Under the pieces are notes generated by a model that searched no databases, had not been told where the DNA came from, and saw only the letters and a list, made by a program, of their open reading frames with translations. A DNA stretch of 64,000 bases from Acidobacteriota bacterium (GTDB taxonomy: Bacteria > Acidobacteriota > Blastocatellia > Chloracidobacteriales > JADJPF01). Of the stretch, positions 1-8,602 are shown in pieces (positions within the stretch are counted from its first letter, which is position 1; the number at the start of each line of letters is the position of its first letter). The position numbers and the translations under genes are program-made. The DNA lies in assembly GCA_016213785.1 (NCBI GenBank), contig JACQZQ010000119.1:1-64000 (forward strand). Direction: 5' to 3'.

Positions 1-1
1 C

Positions 2-928
2 TCCTCTGAAAACATCAGACAACAATTTACTGGTTACGAGAAAGATGACGACTCTGGCCTTGATTTTGCCCAAGCTAGACACATGGCTAGTAGCTTAGGC
101 AGATTTATGCAACCTGATCCTTTGGGTGCAAGTGGTCGTCCCCATAATCCTCAAACTTGGAATCGATATGCTTATGTTCTTAACAGGCCCATAAATAGGA
201 TAGATCCTTCAGGATTACTAGATCTTAGTGGGTTAAAGGGATTTGCTAAAGGTATTGCTAAAGGAGCTAAAAAACTTGTAGTAGGAACATATGAACTTGG
301 TAAGGGCATAATTAAAAACCCTAGGGCTACTACTACAGCCATAGCTCATGGGGTAATTCAACAAGGAAAAGATGCTATAAGCACTGCAAAACAAATATCT
401 GCTGATCCAATTGCTTTTAGTGATACTGTAATAGATAGTATTTTCACTTCTGAACCAGAGATTCTTTTTGAGGTTTTTGGTGAAGCGACTTTTGATGTAG
501 GCTTAATAATTGCAACTGCTGGTGGTGGCGCTGAAGTCGAAGGAGCTGCAAATGTAGGTAAAATAGCATCAGAAGCTTCCTCTATTGCTAAACAAACTTT
601 ATCTACAGCAGAACAAGCTGCTAATGGTATCGCAAAATCTGAAGGAGAAATACTTAGTCGCTTAGGGACTTCATATGAGTCAGCTACTCGTCTTGGTAAA
701 AAGGCTGCTGAAGCAGAAGAATTTATAAATTACCATGGCGTTTCTGTAACAGCTGGCACTCCCATAGGTCCCGCATCATCTGCTAGTAGAGAAGCGGTTG
801 AACAATTCTTCAAGGTAGTTAATACTCCTACTAGAAACGATCCTTTACACCGTACAGTAGTCTTGTCAAAGCCTGTTACTAAAGATGTTGCAGACACTTT
901 TAACAAAGTGTTTGGACGGCAGAAATAA
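2..928 (+). CDS. RHS repeat-associated core protein, C-terminal part (polymorphic toxin)
   Basis: This is the 3' end of a larger RHS/YD-repeat gene; the frame is open to the left edge of the window. The residues just inside the window (QQFTGYEKDDDSGLDFAQAR, then SLGRFMQPDPLG) match the RHS-associated core that marks the end of the repeat shell. RHS proteins encapsulate a variable C-terminal toxin and deliver it to neighbouring cells. Here about 245 residues follow the core: a Gly/Ala/Lys-rich, partly hydrophobic linker, then a compact basic tip of about 80 residues ending in DTFNKVFGRQK. I do not recognise the toxin fold, so its activity is unknown. Two small genes follow on the same strand, as expected for immunity genes. 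The RHS assignment is strong; the toxin role is inference. Confidence 0.88.
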   Translation, partial: SSENIRQQFTGYEKDDDSGLDFAQARHMASSLGRFMQPDPLGASGRPHNPQTWNRYAYVLNRPINRIDPSGLLDLSGLKGFAKGIAKGAKKLVVGTYELGKGIIKNPRATTTAIAHGVIQQGKDAISTAKQISADPIAFSDTVIDSIFTSEPEILFEVFGEATFDVGLIIATAGGGAEVEGAANVGKIASEASSIAKQTLSTAEQAANGIAKSEGEILSRLGTSYESATRLGKKAAEAEEFINYHGVSVTAGTPIGPASSASREAVEQFFKVVNTPTRNDPLHRTVVLSKPVTKDVADTFNKVFGRQK

Positions 929-1027
929 TAAGAAAACGGAGAACAAAAAAATTTTACTAAAAAGCAAAAATCAAAATTAATACAATATAGACAACAATAC
1001 AATGCTAGATAAAGTAAGGTTAATTTT

Positions 1028-1477
1028 ATGGAATGTTGCAAGCAATTAACAAAATCTCCAAACTCGCCATCTCCTTTCTTTAGAATAATAGTTCTAGATT
1101 ACTACGATGGTGCAAAAGCAGGTATACTGCAATGCCAAATCTGTTCTTCAGTATACAAATTTGATATGATTGACTGGGATGAACATCAAGACATACGGAT
1201 ATTTACGTTAAGCGAACTGCCTTGTCAATCTTTTGAGATATTAATAAGTATTTGCCAAGAAATAGAGAAACCAAAATGGCCTCAATGGGTTATAAATTGG
1301 CAACCAAATAACATAACAATAGACAAAAGGACACAAAAAATTTTGGATTTAGCAGAACCTATCACTATGATAGTTGTGTCAACAAATCTATCATCCGAGA
1401 TTATTGGAGCAACAGATGTTACTAGCCCACAAATCATACATGATTGTGATTGGTTTAGTTACTTTAATCTAAAATGA
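1028..1477 (+). CDS. Hypothetical protein, candidate immunity protein of the RHS toxin
   Basis: A 149-residue soluble protein of no family I recognise. It starts at ATG with a weak AAGG site upstream, 99 bp after the RHS stop codon. It has no signal peptide or membrane segment. A CQIC pair lies near residue 36 with further cysteines, and the protein is acidic and tryptophan-containing. Being the first gene after a toxin C-terminus, in the same direction, it is the positional candidate for the cognate cytoplasmic immunity protein. That role rests on gene order only; it could also be an unrelated accessory gene. Confidence 0.6.
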   Translation: MECCKQLTKSPNSPSPFFRIIVLDYYDGAKAGILQCQICSSVYKFDMIDWDEHQDIRIFTLSELPCQSFEILISICQEIEKPKWPQWVINWQPNNITIDKRTQKILDLAEPITMIVVSTNLSSEIIGATDVTSPQIIHDCDWFSYFNLK

Positions 1478-1601
1478 ACTTCGATTTGGCCTAATGAAGG
1501 TACGATTTCATGCACATCAACTTGCAGGGCGAGTACATTACAAAATATTAAAGTTTAAGGACTTTAATAAGGTAGGTAAATATAGATAAGAGAGATAAAT
1601 T

Positions 1602-2174
1602 ATGTCTAATCAATCTACTAACCTTAAATGGATAAATTCGAGTGGCGGGCCTTTAGTTTTAATACCAAAACATTTAAGCTATTTTTGGATGGGTTATTAT
1701 TTCAACTTGAATGACAGTTTAGTTAGTCCCTTTGAAATAACATCTGAGGAGCTAACAAATTTACATTTAGCAACTTCAAAGACAGATTATGATAGAGCTT
1801 GTGAAATTGAAGAGTACCTCGCTCCTATTAGAGTTGATAGTGGCATAGGCTTAGTTATAACAGGTGAAATTTGTCCTACAAGTTGGTGGCAAGAAGAATT
1901 TGGTGGAATGTTAGTCCGCATAAATTATGCAAGTGATGCTAACAAAATGCCAAACTACTTAACTAATCTACCTGATAGTATTTGGGAAAAAGAAAATTTT
2001 TGCTTTGATTTACAGGACGACCACTTGTTGTTATTTGATTCTGTAGAATATGGGAAAGATATTAGTGATTTACTTGAGATAACCTTACAACCAAGTAATT
2101 ACCAGATTTTTACAGCTAATTATTCTCCTAATAGTGAAACAGCTTTAATCATCCATAAGTTTACTAAAGCTTAA
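1602..2174 (+). CDS. Imm21-like immunity protein
   Basis: A 190-residue soluble protein. Its N-terminus (LKWINSSGGPLVLIPKHL) followed by W-x-G resembles the opening of Imm21-family immunity proteins, and the later TDYDRACEIEEYL segment fits the same family as I remember it. Imm21 members are encoded beside polymorphic toxin tips and are thought to neutralise them. It lies 124 bp after the preceding gene on the same strand, so it may be an orphan immunity gene kept from an earlier toxin cassette or a second protector. The family call is from memory of the motif and needs a profile search. Confidence 0.6.
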   Translation: MSNQSTNLKWINSSGGPLVLIPKHLSYFWMGYYFNLNDSLVSPFEITSEELTNLHLATSKTDYDRACEIEEYLAPIRVDSGIGLVITGEICPTSWWQEEFGGMLVRINYASDANKMPNYLTNLPDSIWEKENFCFDLQDDHLLLFDSVEYGKDISDLLEITLQPSNYQIFTANYSPNSETALIIHKFTKA

Positions 2175-2369
2175 TAACAAATAAAGTTTTTACAAATTAG
2201 TAGGTAAAGTAGCTAGCACTTTAGCTTGGTGTTGCAAAAAGAGAGCTTTAACAAGAGGATAAGGTTTACACCCTTGGCTACAACTATGCTACTCGTTTAG
2301 GACTTGGTAGCTAAGAATTTAGGTCTTACTTAGTTTATATTGTAATAATCTACAAAATATAAAATATCT

Positions 2370-2999
2370 CTAAGTTACGCTTATTTCTTTGCTTTTCTTA
2401 GATTTAGGCATATCTTGATAGGTTCCAAACAAATAATCAATTATTGGTGAAGTGACCCCAAACCAAACAGGGGCATTAGTATGATGGTGAAGCAAATGAT
2501 AAGTCTTTAAGTAACGCATAAACTTAGTCTTAGGCTGTCTACAATGAGCAGTATAATGAACAAATTCATACCATAAATAACCCGTCCAAATACCAATTAA
2601 TATTAAAACAGCTACATGCTGGTTTCCAATAACTAAGCTAAGTGCCCCCCAAATTAATATGCTAATAGGTAAACTAAACCAAACAGGAGCAAAGATTAAG
2701 CTAATTTTCCTAGGGTATTTATGATGTGTCCTATGTGCCCAAGGTAGTAGTGCCCACCATTGACCATGTTCTTCTTGATGAAAAATCCATCTATGCATTA
2801 TATACTCAACAAAACACCAAGTAATTGCACCTAAAGGTAGTGCCCAGCCTAAATGGTGCCAGCCTATCTCTTTACCAGCATTTATTGCTAGAAAAACTAA
2901 AACTGGAGGATAAAAAAAATAAGCTTGAAAATACCATAAATCTTTCCATGTTTTCTTAGTCTCTTTATCCTTTGATTCTCTATCAACTAGTTCTTCCAT
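2370..2999 (-). CDS. Fatty acid hydroxylase / sterol desaturase superfamily membrane protein
   Basis: A 209-residue integral membrane di-iron enzyme of the fatty acid hydroxylase superfamily, resembling Scs7/FA2H-type lipid 2-hydroxylases. The histidine clusters are visible: H69-x4-H74, H89-x2-H92-H93, H148-x3-H152 and H168-x2-H171-H172-H173, set between hydrophobic segments at about 26-42, 50-66, 100-123 and 128-147. In this family the histidines hold two irons that hydroxylate a lipid chain using O2. The start is an ATG with AGGAG seven bases upstream. There is no fused cytochrome b5 domain, so an external electron donor is needed. The exact substrate cannot be read from the sequence. Confidence 0.85.
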   Translation of the reverse strand: MEELVDRESKDKETKKTWKDLWYFQAYFFYPPVLVFLAINAGKEIGWHHLGWALPLGAITWCFVEYIMHRWIFHQEEHGQWWALLPWAHRTHHKYPRKISLIFAPVWFSLPISILIWGALSLVIGNQHVAVLILIGIWTGYLWYEFVHYTAHCRQPKTKFMRYLKTYHLLHHHTNAPVWFGVTSPIIDYLFGTYQDMPKSKKSKEISVT

Positions 3000-3351
3000 T
3001 TAAGGCTCCTAAAGTTTTGTGGTAAGGTGGTTATACCACTTTACTTATAAAAAATCAAAAGATTTTTTATAAACTATATAATTCTAGCCAACTATATATA
3101 TAACCAAGCTTTAGCCCTTGTCCATTCTGCTTTAACATATTAATTTTTTCAACCACATTGCTACCTCCATATATTTTATTAAGCCGTTTGCATAGCTCTA
3201 GTAATGGCAAAAGAAAGCATCTCCCAAGTAGAAGATTCTAAGATTAATTGTTTTTCCCCTTCTACTATCAAGGGGAAAATTTAACTCTAAATAAAAATAG
3301 GCTCTAGTGTAGACTAGAGCCTATAAAAATCACTTATATTTAGTTTTACGA
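3000..3351. other. Intergenic region between two minus-strand genes
   Basis: AT-rich and without a plausible gene. It should carry the promoter of the hydroxylase gene at its left end and the 3' end of the DUF1501/DUF1549 transcript at its right end. Two hairpins are visible: a 10-bp perfect stem at 3252-3279 (TTTTCCCCTT / AAGGGGAAAA) and a 12-bp stem at 3297-3324, annotated separately as a terminator. Confidence 0.6.
3297..3324 (-). terminator. Intrinsic terminator of the DUF1501-DUF1549 operon
   Basis: A perfect 12-bp inverted repeat, ATAGGCTCTAGT / ACTAGAGCCTAT, around a 4-base loop. Read on the minus strand it is followed by a T-rich run (TTTTATTTAG), 28 bases after the stop codon of the 3352-5265 gene. 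This is the normal form and position for a Rho-independent terminator. Confidence 0.75.
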
Positions 3352-5265
3352 TTAATAGTTATAAAGGAAATCTGGTTGGTTAATTAATAGCCATTGTAAA
3401 TCAGCTATAGCTTGTCGGCCTGCTTTTGTATGTTCTTTTAATTTATCTATTTCCACTTTAGAAGGCTGTCTAGAAAGTGTATTAAGATAAAGTGTGACTA
3501 CAGCATCTTCAGGAGAAAGCTTATTTTGTGCTAAATTATTAGCAATTTGGCTAGGTAGACTATTAGGATTTTCAAGTCTATTAATTAATAAACTACTATT
3601 AAATAAGTCTAAGGCTTGAGTAATAGAACTATCATTAAACCTAGGTTGATTATTTCTATCACCACGACCAAAGTTATTTAAGAACCGACCAACAACTATT
3701 GGGTCATCTGCTCCGCTACCACCTAAGACAGGCTCTTCAACCCCTGGCAAAGCTATAGCACTAGTTAGAGGCTGACTTAAGCCTTTAACATAATAGTTAG
3801 CTGGGATTTGTGTACTTGTAGTAATAGCATCTAAAACTTCTTCAGCTTGCAAACGCCTTACTAACTTACGGGCAAATAACCTAGTATATTCTGGCTTCCA
3901 TTCTTTCTCATCATAACTAGAAGATAATGCATAGGTTTTTGAAGAGGCTACTAGTTTTATTAGTTTACGTAGGTCATAACCACTTTCTACAAACCATGTG
4001 GCTAGATTATTAAGTAAAACTGGATGAGAAGGTTGTAGTGTCCAAGGCGCAGGAGGTGGATTTTTAGGATCAAGCCTAGCTAAATCAAAACCATTAAGAG
4101 GTTCTACTAGTCCTAAAGTAAAAAATCTTGCAAAAACGCGATTAACAAAAGCTTTTGCAAACTGTGGATCACTAGTAAGCATTCTTGCTAGAGCTTGGCG
4201 GCGTTCTTCATTGGCTTGGATTTCGCTATTTCCAAATAAAGCATAAGAAGGTGCAATTATACCTCCGCTACGTGGTGGCCTCATCCCTTTAGAAGTATTA
4301 GCGTTATATTCTTGCTGCTTAAAGTTAGTAATTGTGCCTCTACTAAACCCTACTTGTGCAAAAAAAGAAGACATAGCCCAAAAATCGCTACGTTTTTTTG
4401 TAGAAAAATAAAGGTTTACAGCTTCTAAATGCCCTTCACCATTATGACAAGAAATACAAGTTGATTGAGTACCAAGAAAAATACTAGATGTTTGTCCAGC
4501 CATATCATCAAAAGCATCTTGGGAAACTTCTGCAAATATAACATTATGTAAAATAAGGCTAGAAGGTACTCTTTGGTAATCACCTACAGCAGTAATAAGC
4601 TCTTTAGCAATTTGGTCATAAGGTTTATTACTGGCTATAGCAGTTTGCAAATATTTATGTTGGGCATCTCGTTCAAATGGAGAGCGAGAATTTAGAGCAA
4701 AATTACTAGTTAAATCTCCAAACCATAATGACCAAAAATCAATATAAGCTTGAGAGGCTATTAATTCATCAATTAGTTTTTCTTTTTTCTCTGGAGTTTT
4801 ATCATCGATATATTGCAAAAGCCTTTGTGGACTAGGCTGACGGCCTGTAATATCTAGAAAAACTCTACGACAAAATTCTTCATCGCTTGCCTCTTCAGCA
4901 GCTTTAACATTACGAGATGCTAAAGTACCAAAAATTTCTTTATCAATAAGATTACTAAAAGATTCTGCTGATTGTGTAGAGATTTTATTAATTTTATTTC
5001 GGTTACTAGTTAAAGGTAATTTTGAGGCTAAAGCTTTAGTATTTTGTTCAACTTGTCCAACATATTGATCAAGATCTATTAAGCTTTCGTGAGGATTTTT
5101 CTCTTTACGCTTCTTTATTTGCTCTTCTCTAGCTTGAAGAAATTCCTGTGGAATCTCTTCAGTTTCTTTAGTTTTTATTAAAGGGTTTTGAGCAGCTTTT
5201 TGTACAGACGGAATATTGCAAAATATTACTATTAAAATAAAAGACCATAAAACAAAGCGTTTCAT
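3352..5265 (-). CDS. DUF1549/DUF1553 secreted protein with a CxxCH motif
   Basis: A 637-residue exported protein of the DUF1549-DUF1553 type, abundant in Planctomycetes, Verrucomicrobia and Acidobacteria. It has an N-terminal hydrophobic signal segment (about 4-18), a basic coiled stretch (40-60), the DUF1549 domain (about 105-300) and the DUF1553 domain in the C-terminal half. A single C270-I-S-C273-H274 lies in DUF1549 and could bind one c-type heme. Biochemical function is largely uncharacterised; the family is linked to degradation of complex polymers. AGGAGG precedes the ATG. It is the second gene of an operon, 12 bp after the DUF1501 gene, its usual partner. Confidence 0.88.
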   Translation of the reverse strand: MKRFVLWSFILIVIFCNIPSVQKAAQNPLIKTKETEEIPQEFLQAREEQIKKRKEKNPHESLIDLDQYVGQVEQNTKALASKLPLTSNRNKINKISTQSAESFSNLIDKEIFGTLASRNVKAAEEASDEEFCRRVFLDITGRQPSPQRLLQYIDDKTPEKKEKLIDELIASQAYIDFWSLWFGDLTSNFALNSRSPFERDAQHKYLQTAIASNKPYDQIAKELITAVGDYQRVPSSLILHNVIFAEVSQDAFDDMAGQTSSIFLGTQSTCISCHNGEGHLEAVNLYFSTKKRSDFWAMSSFFAQVGFSRGTITNFKQQEYNANTSKGMRPPRSGGIIAPSYALFGNSEIQANEERRQALARMLTSDPQFAKAFVNRVFARFFTLGLVEPLNGFDLARLDPKNPPPAPWTLQPSHPVLLNNLATWFVESGYDLRKLIKLVASSKTYALSSSYDEKEWKPEYTRLFARKLVRRLQAEEVLDAITTSTQIPANYYVKGLSQPLTSAIALPGVEEPVLGGSGADDPIVVGRFLNNFGRGDRNNQPRFNDSSITQALDLFNSSLLINRLENPNSLPSQIANNLAQNKLSPEDAVVTLYLNTLSRQPSKVEIDKLKEHTKAGRQAIADLQWLLINQPDFLYNY

Positions 5266-5277
5266 TAAGTTATCCTC

Positions 5278-6663
5278 CTAAAACAAAGCTGAGATCTCAT
5301 AGCTATTTTCATCGCCAATAGCCTCAGGATCAACATATCGAAATGGTCGCCCTGAAGGTGTGTTATTTAAGGTTTTAGTCCAGTCAATGCCTAGAGCAGA
5401 AAACATTGTTGTAACAACATCTGACATATGAACTGCACGATTATAACTCCAACCAAAATCTACTACCGCAGCACCAAGTTCGTCTGTTGAACCAATAACA
5501 CGCCCTCCTTTTACACCTCCACCTAAAAACATAGCTGAAAATGCGTAAGGATAATGATCACGGCCTTTACTACGATTAAGAGGGCCTACGGTACGACCAA
5601 ACTCACCAACTACAACTATTAAGGTTTCATCTAGTAAAGTCTTTCCAGGAGTTTCGCCTGGGCTAGTGGTTAAATCATCAATAAAAGCAGAAAGAGCCGT
5701 ATCTAGTTCTTTACACTTAAGTTCTAAGAAATTACTAGAATAAATATTACTATGGTGATCCCAGTTAAAATGGTTTACTTCAATAAAACGAGTGCCTCGA
5801 TTAGCCTTAAATAAATTTCTAGCAATAGCCAAAGAGCCAGCTAAATCATTAGATCCATAGGTTTCAAAATCCGTTTTAGAAGCTATAAAAGTCGTTTTGC
5901 TAATAGGGTCTTTAAGTAACTTTTCAGCTTGTTGTTGAATTGTAGAAATAGGTTGCTGAGAGGTTTCTGTTTCTACTCCATCAAGAAGCTTAAAAGTATT
6001 ACGTCTTCTTTCAAAAGCAGTTAAACCATCTTTAGGAAGAAGATTTGCAATTCCTGAAATAGTATCATTTAGTCTAAATGGGGCTGTTTCGACAGGTAGA
6101 AAACCATTATTAGTTACAAAAAAAGTAAAAGGATTAAAGGTTACAAAACTAGGAAAAATGTCTGTACTAGAACGAGTTGTGGCTTTTTCTAATGCAGTAA
6201 CAGCACCTATATGAGGAATTTCTAGTCTTAGACCAGGGTTTAAGCGTCGGCCTGTTTCTAGAAAATATTGGGCACGTTCATGTACTACTTCTACATGCTG
6301 TAATGAGCGAACAAGCGAAAACTTATCTGCTTTTTCTGCAAGTTTTGGCATTAACCCAACAGGCCAAAGAAAACCTGTTGGTAATTTAGTGGGTTTTAGT
6401 TTTTTTGGTGTCCATTTGCCTACTTTTAAGTCAAAAGTATCAACATGGCTTGCTCCGCCACGTAAAATTACTAGCAAACAATTTTTAGCTGTACCTCTAG
6501 GAGTAACGCTTGTTTCAGAAGCTTTTACTCTAGTAAGTAAAGGTAGGCTTTCATCATCAAGCCACCCCAGCATCATAGCACCTAAGCCTAAGCCTAAAGT
6601 TCCTTTTAGGAAAGCCCGTCGTGTCTTTAGCAAAGAACCATCAGCAAAAGATTCTTTTCTCAT
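5278..6663 (-). CDS. DUF1501 family protein, Tat-exported
   Basis: A 461-residue DUF1501 protein, a family related to the alkaline phosphatase/sulfatase superfamily. The N-terminus carries a twin-arginine signal (KTRRAFLKG, residues 14-22) followed by a glycine-rich hydrophobic stretch, so it should be folded before export. An ILRGGASHVDTFDLK segment near residue 70 matches the characteristic metal-site region, and GEFGRT and GRDHYP motifs typical of the family occur in the C-terminal half. GAGG lies before the ATG. It is the first gene of the operon with the DUF1549/DUF1553 gene. The substrate is unknown. Confidence 0.9.
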   Translation of the reverse strand: MRKESFADGSLLKTRRAFLKGTLGLGLGAMMLGWLDDESLPLLTRVKASETSVTPRGTAKNCLLVILRGGASHVDTFDLKVGKWTPKKLKPTKLPTGFLWPVGLMPKLAEKADKFSLVRSLQHVEVVHERAQYFLETGRRLNPGLRLEIPHIGAVTALEKATTRSSTDIFPSFVTFNPFTFFVTNNGFLPVETAPFRLNDTISGIANLLPKDGLTAFERRRNTFKLLDGVETETSQQPISTIQQQAEKLLKDPISKTTFIASKTDFETYGSNDLAGSLAIARNLFKANRGTRFIEVNHFNWDHHSNIYSSNFLELKCKELDTALSAFIDDLTTSPGETPGKTLLDETLIVVVGEFGRTVGPLNRSKGRDHYPYAFSAMFLGGGVKGGRVIGSTDELGAAVVDFGWSYNRAVHMSDVVTTMFSALGIDWTKTLNNTPSGRPFRYVDPEAIGDENSYEISALF

Positions 6664-7032
6664 ATTTGCCTCTTCGGTTAATTAAAAATAGTGAAAATTC
6701 TTGATTAGCAGTGGTAAATTTAACAATTTTGATTAGAAAAAGTTCCTTAAAAATATTTGCTATTTTCCGGGTAAAATAGCTCCCTAACAGTTCTTAAAAG
6801 CATATTTAAAAAATTAAAAAACCTGTAAAGTATGCTAAGTATTGAGGAGCTATTTTTTTGCATATTACCTTTTAAACTACTTTTTAAAATATTTTTTGTC
6901 CTTAATAAATAAAGCGTAATTTATAAAAAAAGCTATCATAAAATTTAATAAAAACTTATAAATCTAGTATTTTCTTAAACATAATGTCTTTTAGTGTAAG
7001 GGTTTTAGATTAAAAGGCTTTAGTTGGTTAAT
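6664..7032. other. Intergenic region upstream of the DUF1501 operon
   Basis: A 369-bp AT-rich stretch between two minus-strand genes, with no credible open reading frame. It should contain the DUF1501 operon promoter, near 6670-6760, and the end of the histidine kinase transcript, near 7000. Its main feature is the large nested inverted repeat at 6773-6856, listed separately. Confidence 0.6.
6773..6856. repeat. Long nested inverted repeat, possible structured RNA
   Basis: The outer arms AAAATAGCTCC (6773-6783) and GGAGCTATTTT (6846-6856) are perfectly complementary over 11 bp. Inside them AGCATA (6799-6804) pairs with TATGCT (6831-6836), and CTT (6793-6795) can pair with AAG (6837-6839). On the plus strand the right arm runs into seven T residues. 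It could be a small RNA with its own terminator, a 5' UTR structure of the minus-strand operon, or a remnant of a miniature inverted-repeat element. Nothing in the neighbouring genes decides between these. Confidence 0.45.
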
Positions 7033-8301
7033 TTATTTTGGTAAGGAAAAATACACTGTAGTACCTTTATCTACTATAGAATCTATCCAAATCTTTCCCC
7101 CATGTCTAGTAATAATACGGCGGACTGAAGTTAATCCTACACCTGTTCCAGGAAAATCTTTTTGAGAATGCATTCTTTGAAAAGGAGAAAATAGAGTTTG
7201 TGCTTTTGATTTATCAAATCCAACCCCATTATCTTGAACAAAAAAAGTTTTATCTTTTTCTGTGTATGAGCTAACTCCTACTTTAATTTTACTCTCAGCA
7301 GATTTACTAGAATACTTCCAAGCATTAGATAATAAGTTTTGCATTACTAAATATAATAAAGACTTATCTCCTTTAGTGATCAAGTCTTTTTCAATAGTAG
7401 TTTTTACTTGGCGAGTAGGCTCATTTTCTTTCATTATAAAAATTATTTCTTTACTAATTTCGCTTAAATCAACTATTTCTTGTTTTAGTTCTCGTTCTGA
7501 AAGTTTATGTAAATCTAAAAGAGTATCTATTTGTAAGTTCATTCTTTCCGCAGAATTACAGACACGAGTTAAATAATTTTTTGCCTTATCATCTAAAGCA
7601 TCAGTATGTTTTTCTAATACAACTCTACTAAAGCCATTTATTATATTTAAAGGTTCTTTTAAGTCATGGGATAAGGTATAAGAGAAGGCTTCTAAATCTT
7701 GATTTGCAGTAGCTAAGCTTTGATTTGCAAGTTCTAATTTACGGTTTGCATCTTCTAGTTCTTTTGTACGTTTTTCAACATGTGTTTCTAAAATAGAATA
7801 GACTCGGATATTTTCTATTGTTATTGCAGTAATATCAGCTAAGGCTTGTATTATTTTTATTTTTTCAATAGTAGGTTTATGATAATTAGCCCAATAGCAA
7901 ATTATTGCTCCTATTGGGTTAATGGTTTTTACTGGTATAACAAGTAGACTTCTTACAAAAGTATTTTTATATAAATCTTTTTTGATTCTCTCATCTTTAT
8001 AAACATCTTCTATAACAGTAGAACTACGATTTATAATAGACCATCCAGCAATACAATCAGTTAAAGGTAATTTTTTTCCTTTCCACAAAGGGCTTATCGT
8101 ACTTTCATCAGCATAAAAACATTGCTCTGCTTCTCTTAAAACAAAAGAAACCCCATCTGCTACGCTTAATTCACGAGCAGCTATTTTTACAATGCTCATT
8201 ATTTGGTCTAAACTATCAGCCATAGAAAGCTCTTGCATAGTTTTAACCAGTTTTTCCATAGACCTTAAGTAGTCTATTATGGATTCTTTTGCTTTTATCA
8301 T
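7033..8301 (-). CDS. GAF-domain sensor histidine kinase
   Basis: A 422-residue soluble two-component kinase. Residues about 20-165 form a GAF sensor domain, followed by a coiled-coil linker rich in AN/LE repeats (about 168-205). The HisKA box has the phosphoacceptor at H212 (SHDLKEPLN), and the HATPase domain shows the N box N322-N326, G1 box D357-G361 (DNGVG) and G2 box G385-L390 (GTGVGL). The layout resembles phytochrome-class kinases without the chromophore domains. No membrane segment is present, so the signal is cytoplasmic. No response regulator is adjacent, so it is an orphan kinase in this window. The ATG has only a weak ribosome binding site. Confidence 0.9.
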   Translation of the reverse strand: MIKAKESIIDYLRSMEKLVKTMQELSMADSLDQIMSIVKIAARELSVADGVSFVLREAEQCFYADESTISPLWKGKKLPLTDCIAGWSIINRSSTVIEDVYKDERIKKDLYKNTFVRSLLVIPVKTINPIGAIICYWANYHKPTIEKIKIIQALADITAITIENIRVYSILETHVEKRTKELEDANRKLELANQSLATANQDLEAFSYTLSHDLKEPLNIINGFSRVVLEKHTDALDDKAKNYLTRVCNSAERMNLQIDTLLDLHKLSERELKQEIVDLSEISKEIIFIMKENEPTRQVKTTIEKDLITKGDKSLLYLVMQNLLSNAWKYSSKSAESKIKVGVSSYTEKDKTFFVQDNGVGFDKSKAQTLFSPFQRMHSQKDFPGTGVGLTSVRRIITRHGGKIWIDSIVDKGTTVYFSLPK

Positions 8302-8602
8302 TTTTCTGGATACTAATAGCTAACAGTAGTAGTACTGACAATATTATATATCAGTCAGTCTATATACAACAGTAAACTGATTTACTTTACTATATTTTTA
8401 ATAAAATTTTAAGAAATCTTTATTATTAAAATAAATAGACATAACTTTTTAGTCTTTGATTACAAAATTTGCCAACTTTATTAAAAAAAATATTGAATTA
8501 ATAGGCTCTGTTTAGAAAAATCAAATATGTTTTCTTAAACGAAGTGTTAAAATAGAAAATTCATAATTACTTGAAATTAAAGCTCTCGTAGGTAATAATT
8601 CT
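8302..8602. other. Divergent promoter region, kinase and Hsp70 genes
   Basis: About 300 bp of very AT-rich DNA between divergently transcribed genes, so both promoters should lie here. An imperfect inverted repeat, GTTTAGAAAA (8510-8519) with TTTTCTTAAAC (8530-8540), lies 60-90 bp before the Hsp70-like start codon. It could be an operator or a leader hairpin. No gene is seen. Confidence 0.5.

Noticed and set aside
730-1041. A minus-strand frame opposite the end of the RHS gene
   Set aside because: It lies on the opposite strand of a clear coding region and has a composition expected of a mirror frame.
1478-1601. A 31-codon frame between the two immunity-type genes (starts MKVRFHAHQLAG)
   Set aside because: No ribosome binding site and no known match; could be a remnant of another toxin tip, but this cannot be shown.
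2255-2320. A short stretch reading LGYNYATRLGLGS in one plus frame, similar to a decayed RHS core
   Set aside because: Too short and with too few matches to the RHS consensus; it could be chance. An alignment of the region to full RHS genes would settle it.
3252-3279. A 10-bp perfect inverted repeat TTTTCCCCTT / AAGGGGAAAA considered as a second terminator
   Set aside because: No clear T-run follows it on either strand beyond the stem, and the adjacent hairpin at 3297-3324 is the better candidate.
7262-7576. Plus-strand frame inside the histidine kinase gene
   Set aside because: Antisense to conserved kinase motifs, with no start signal; a shadow frame.
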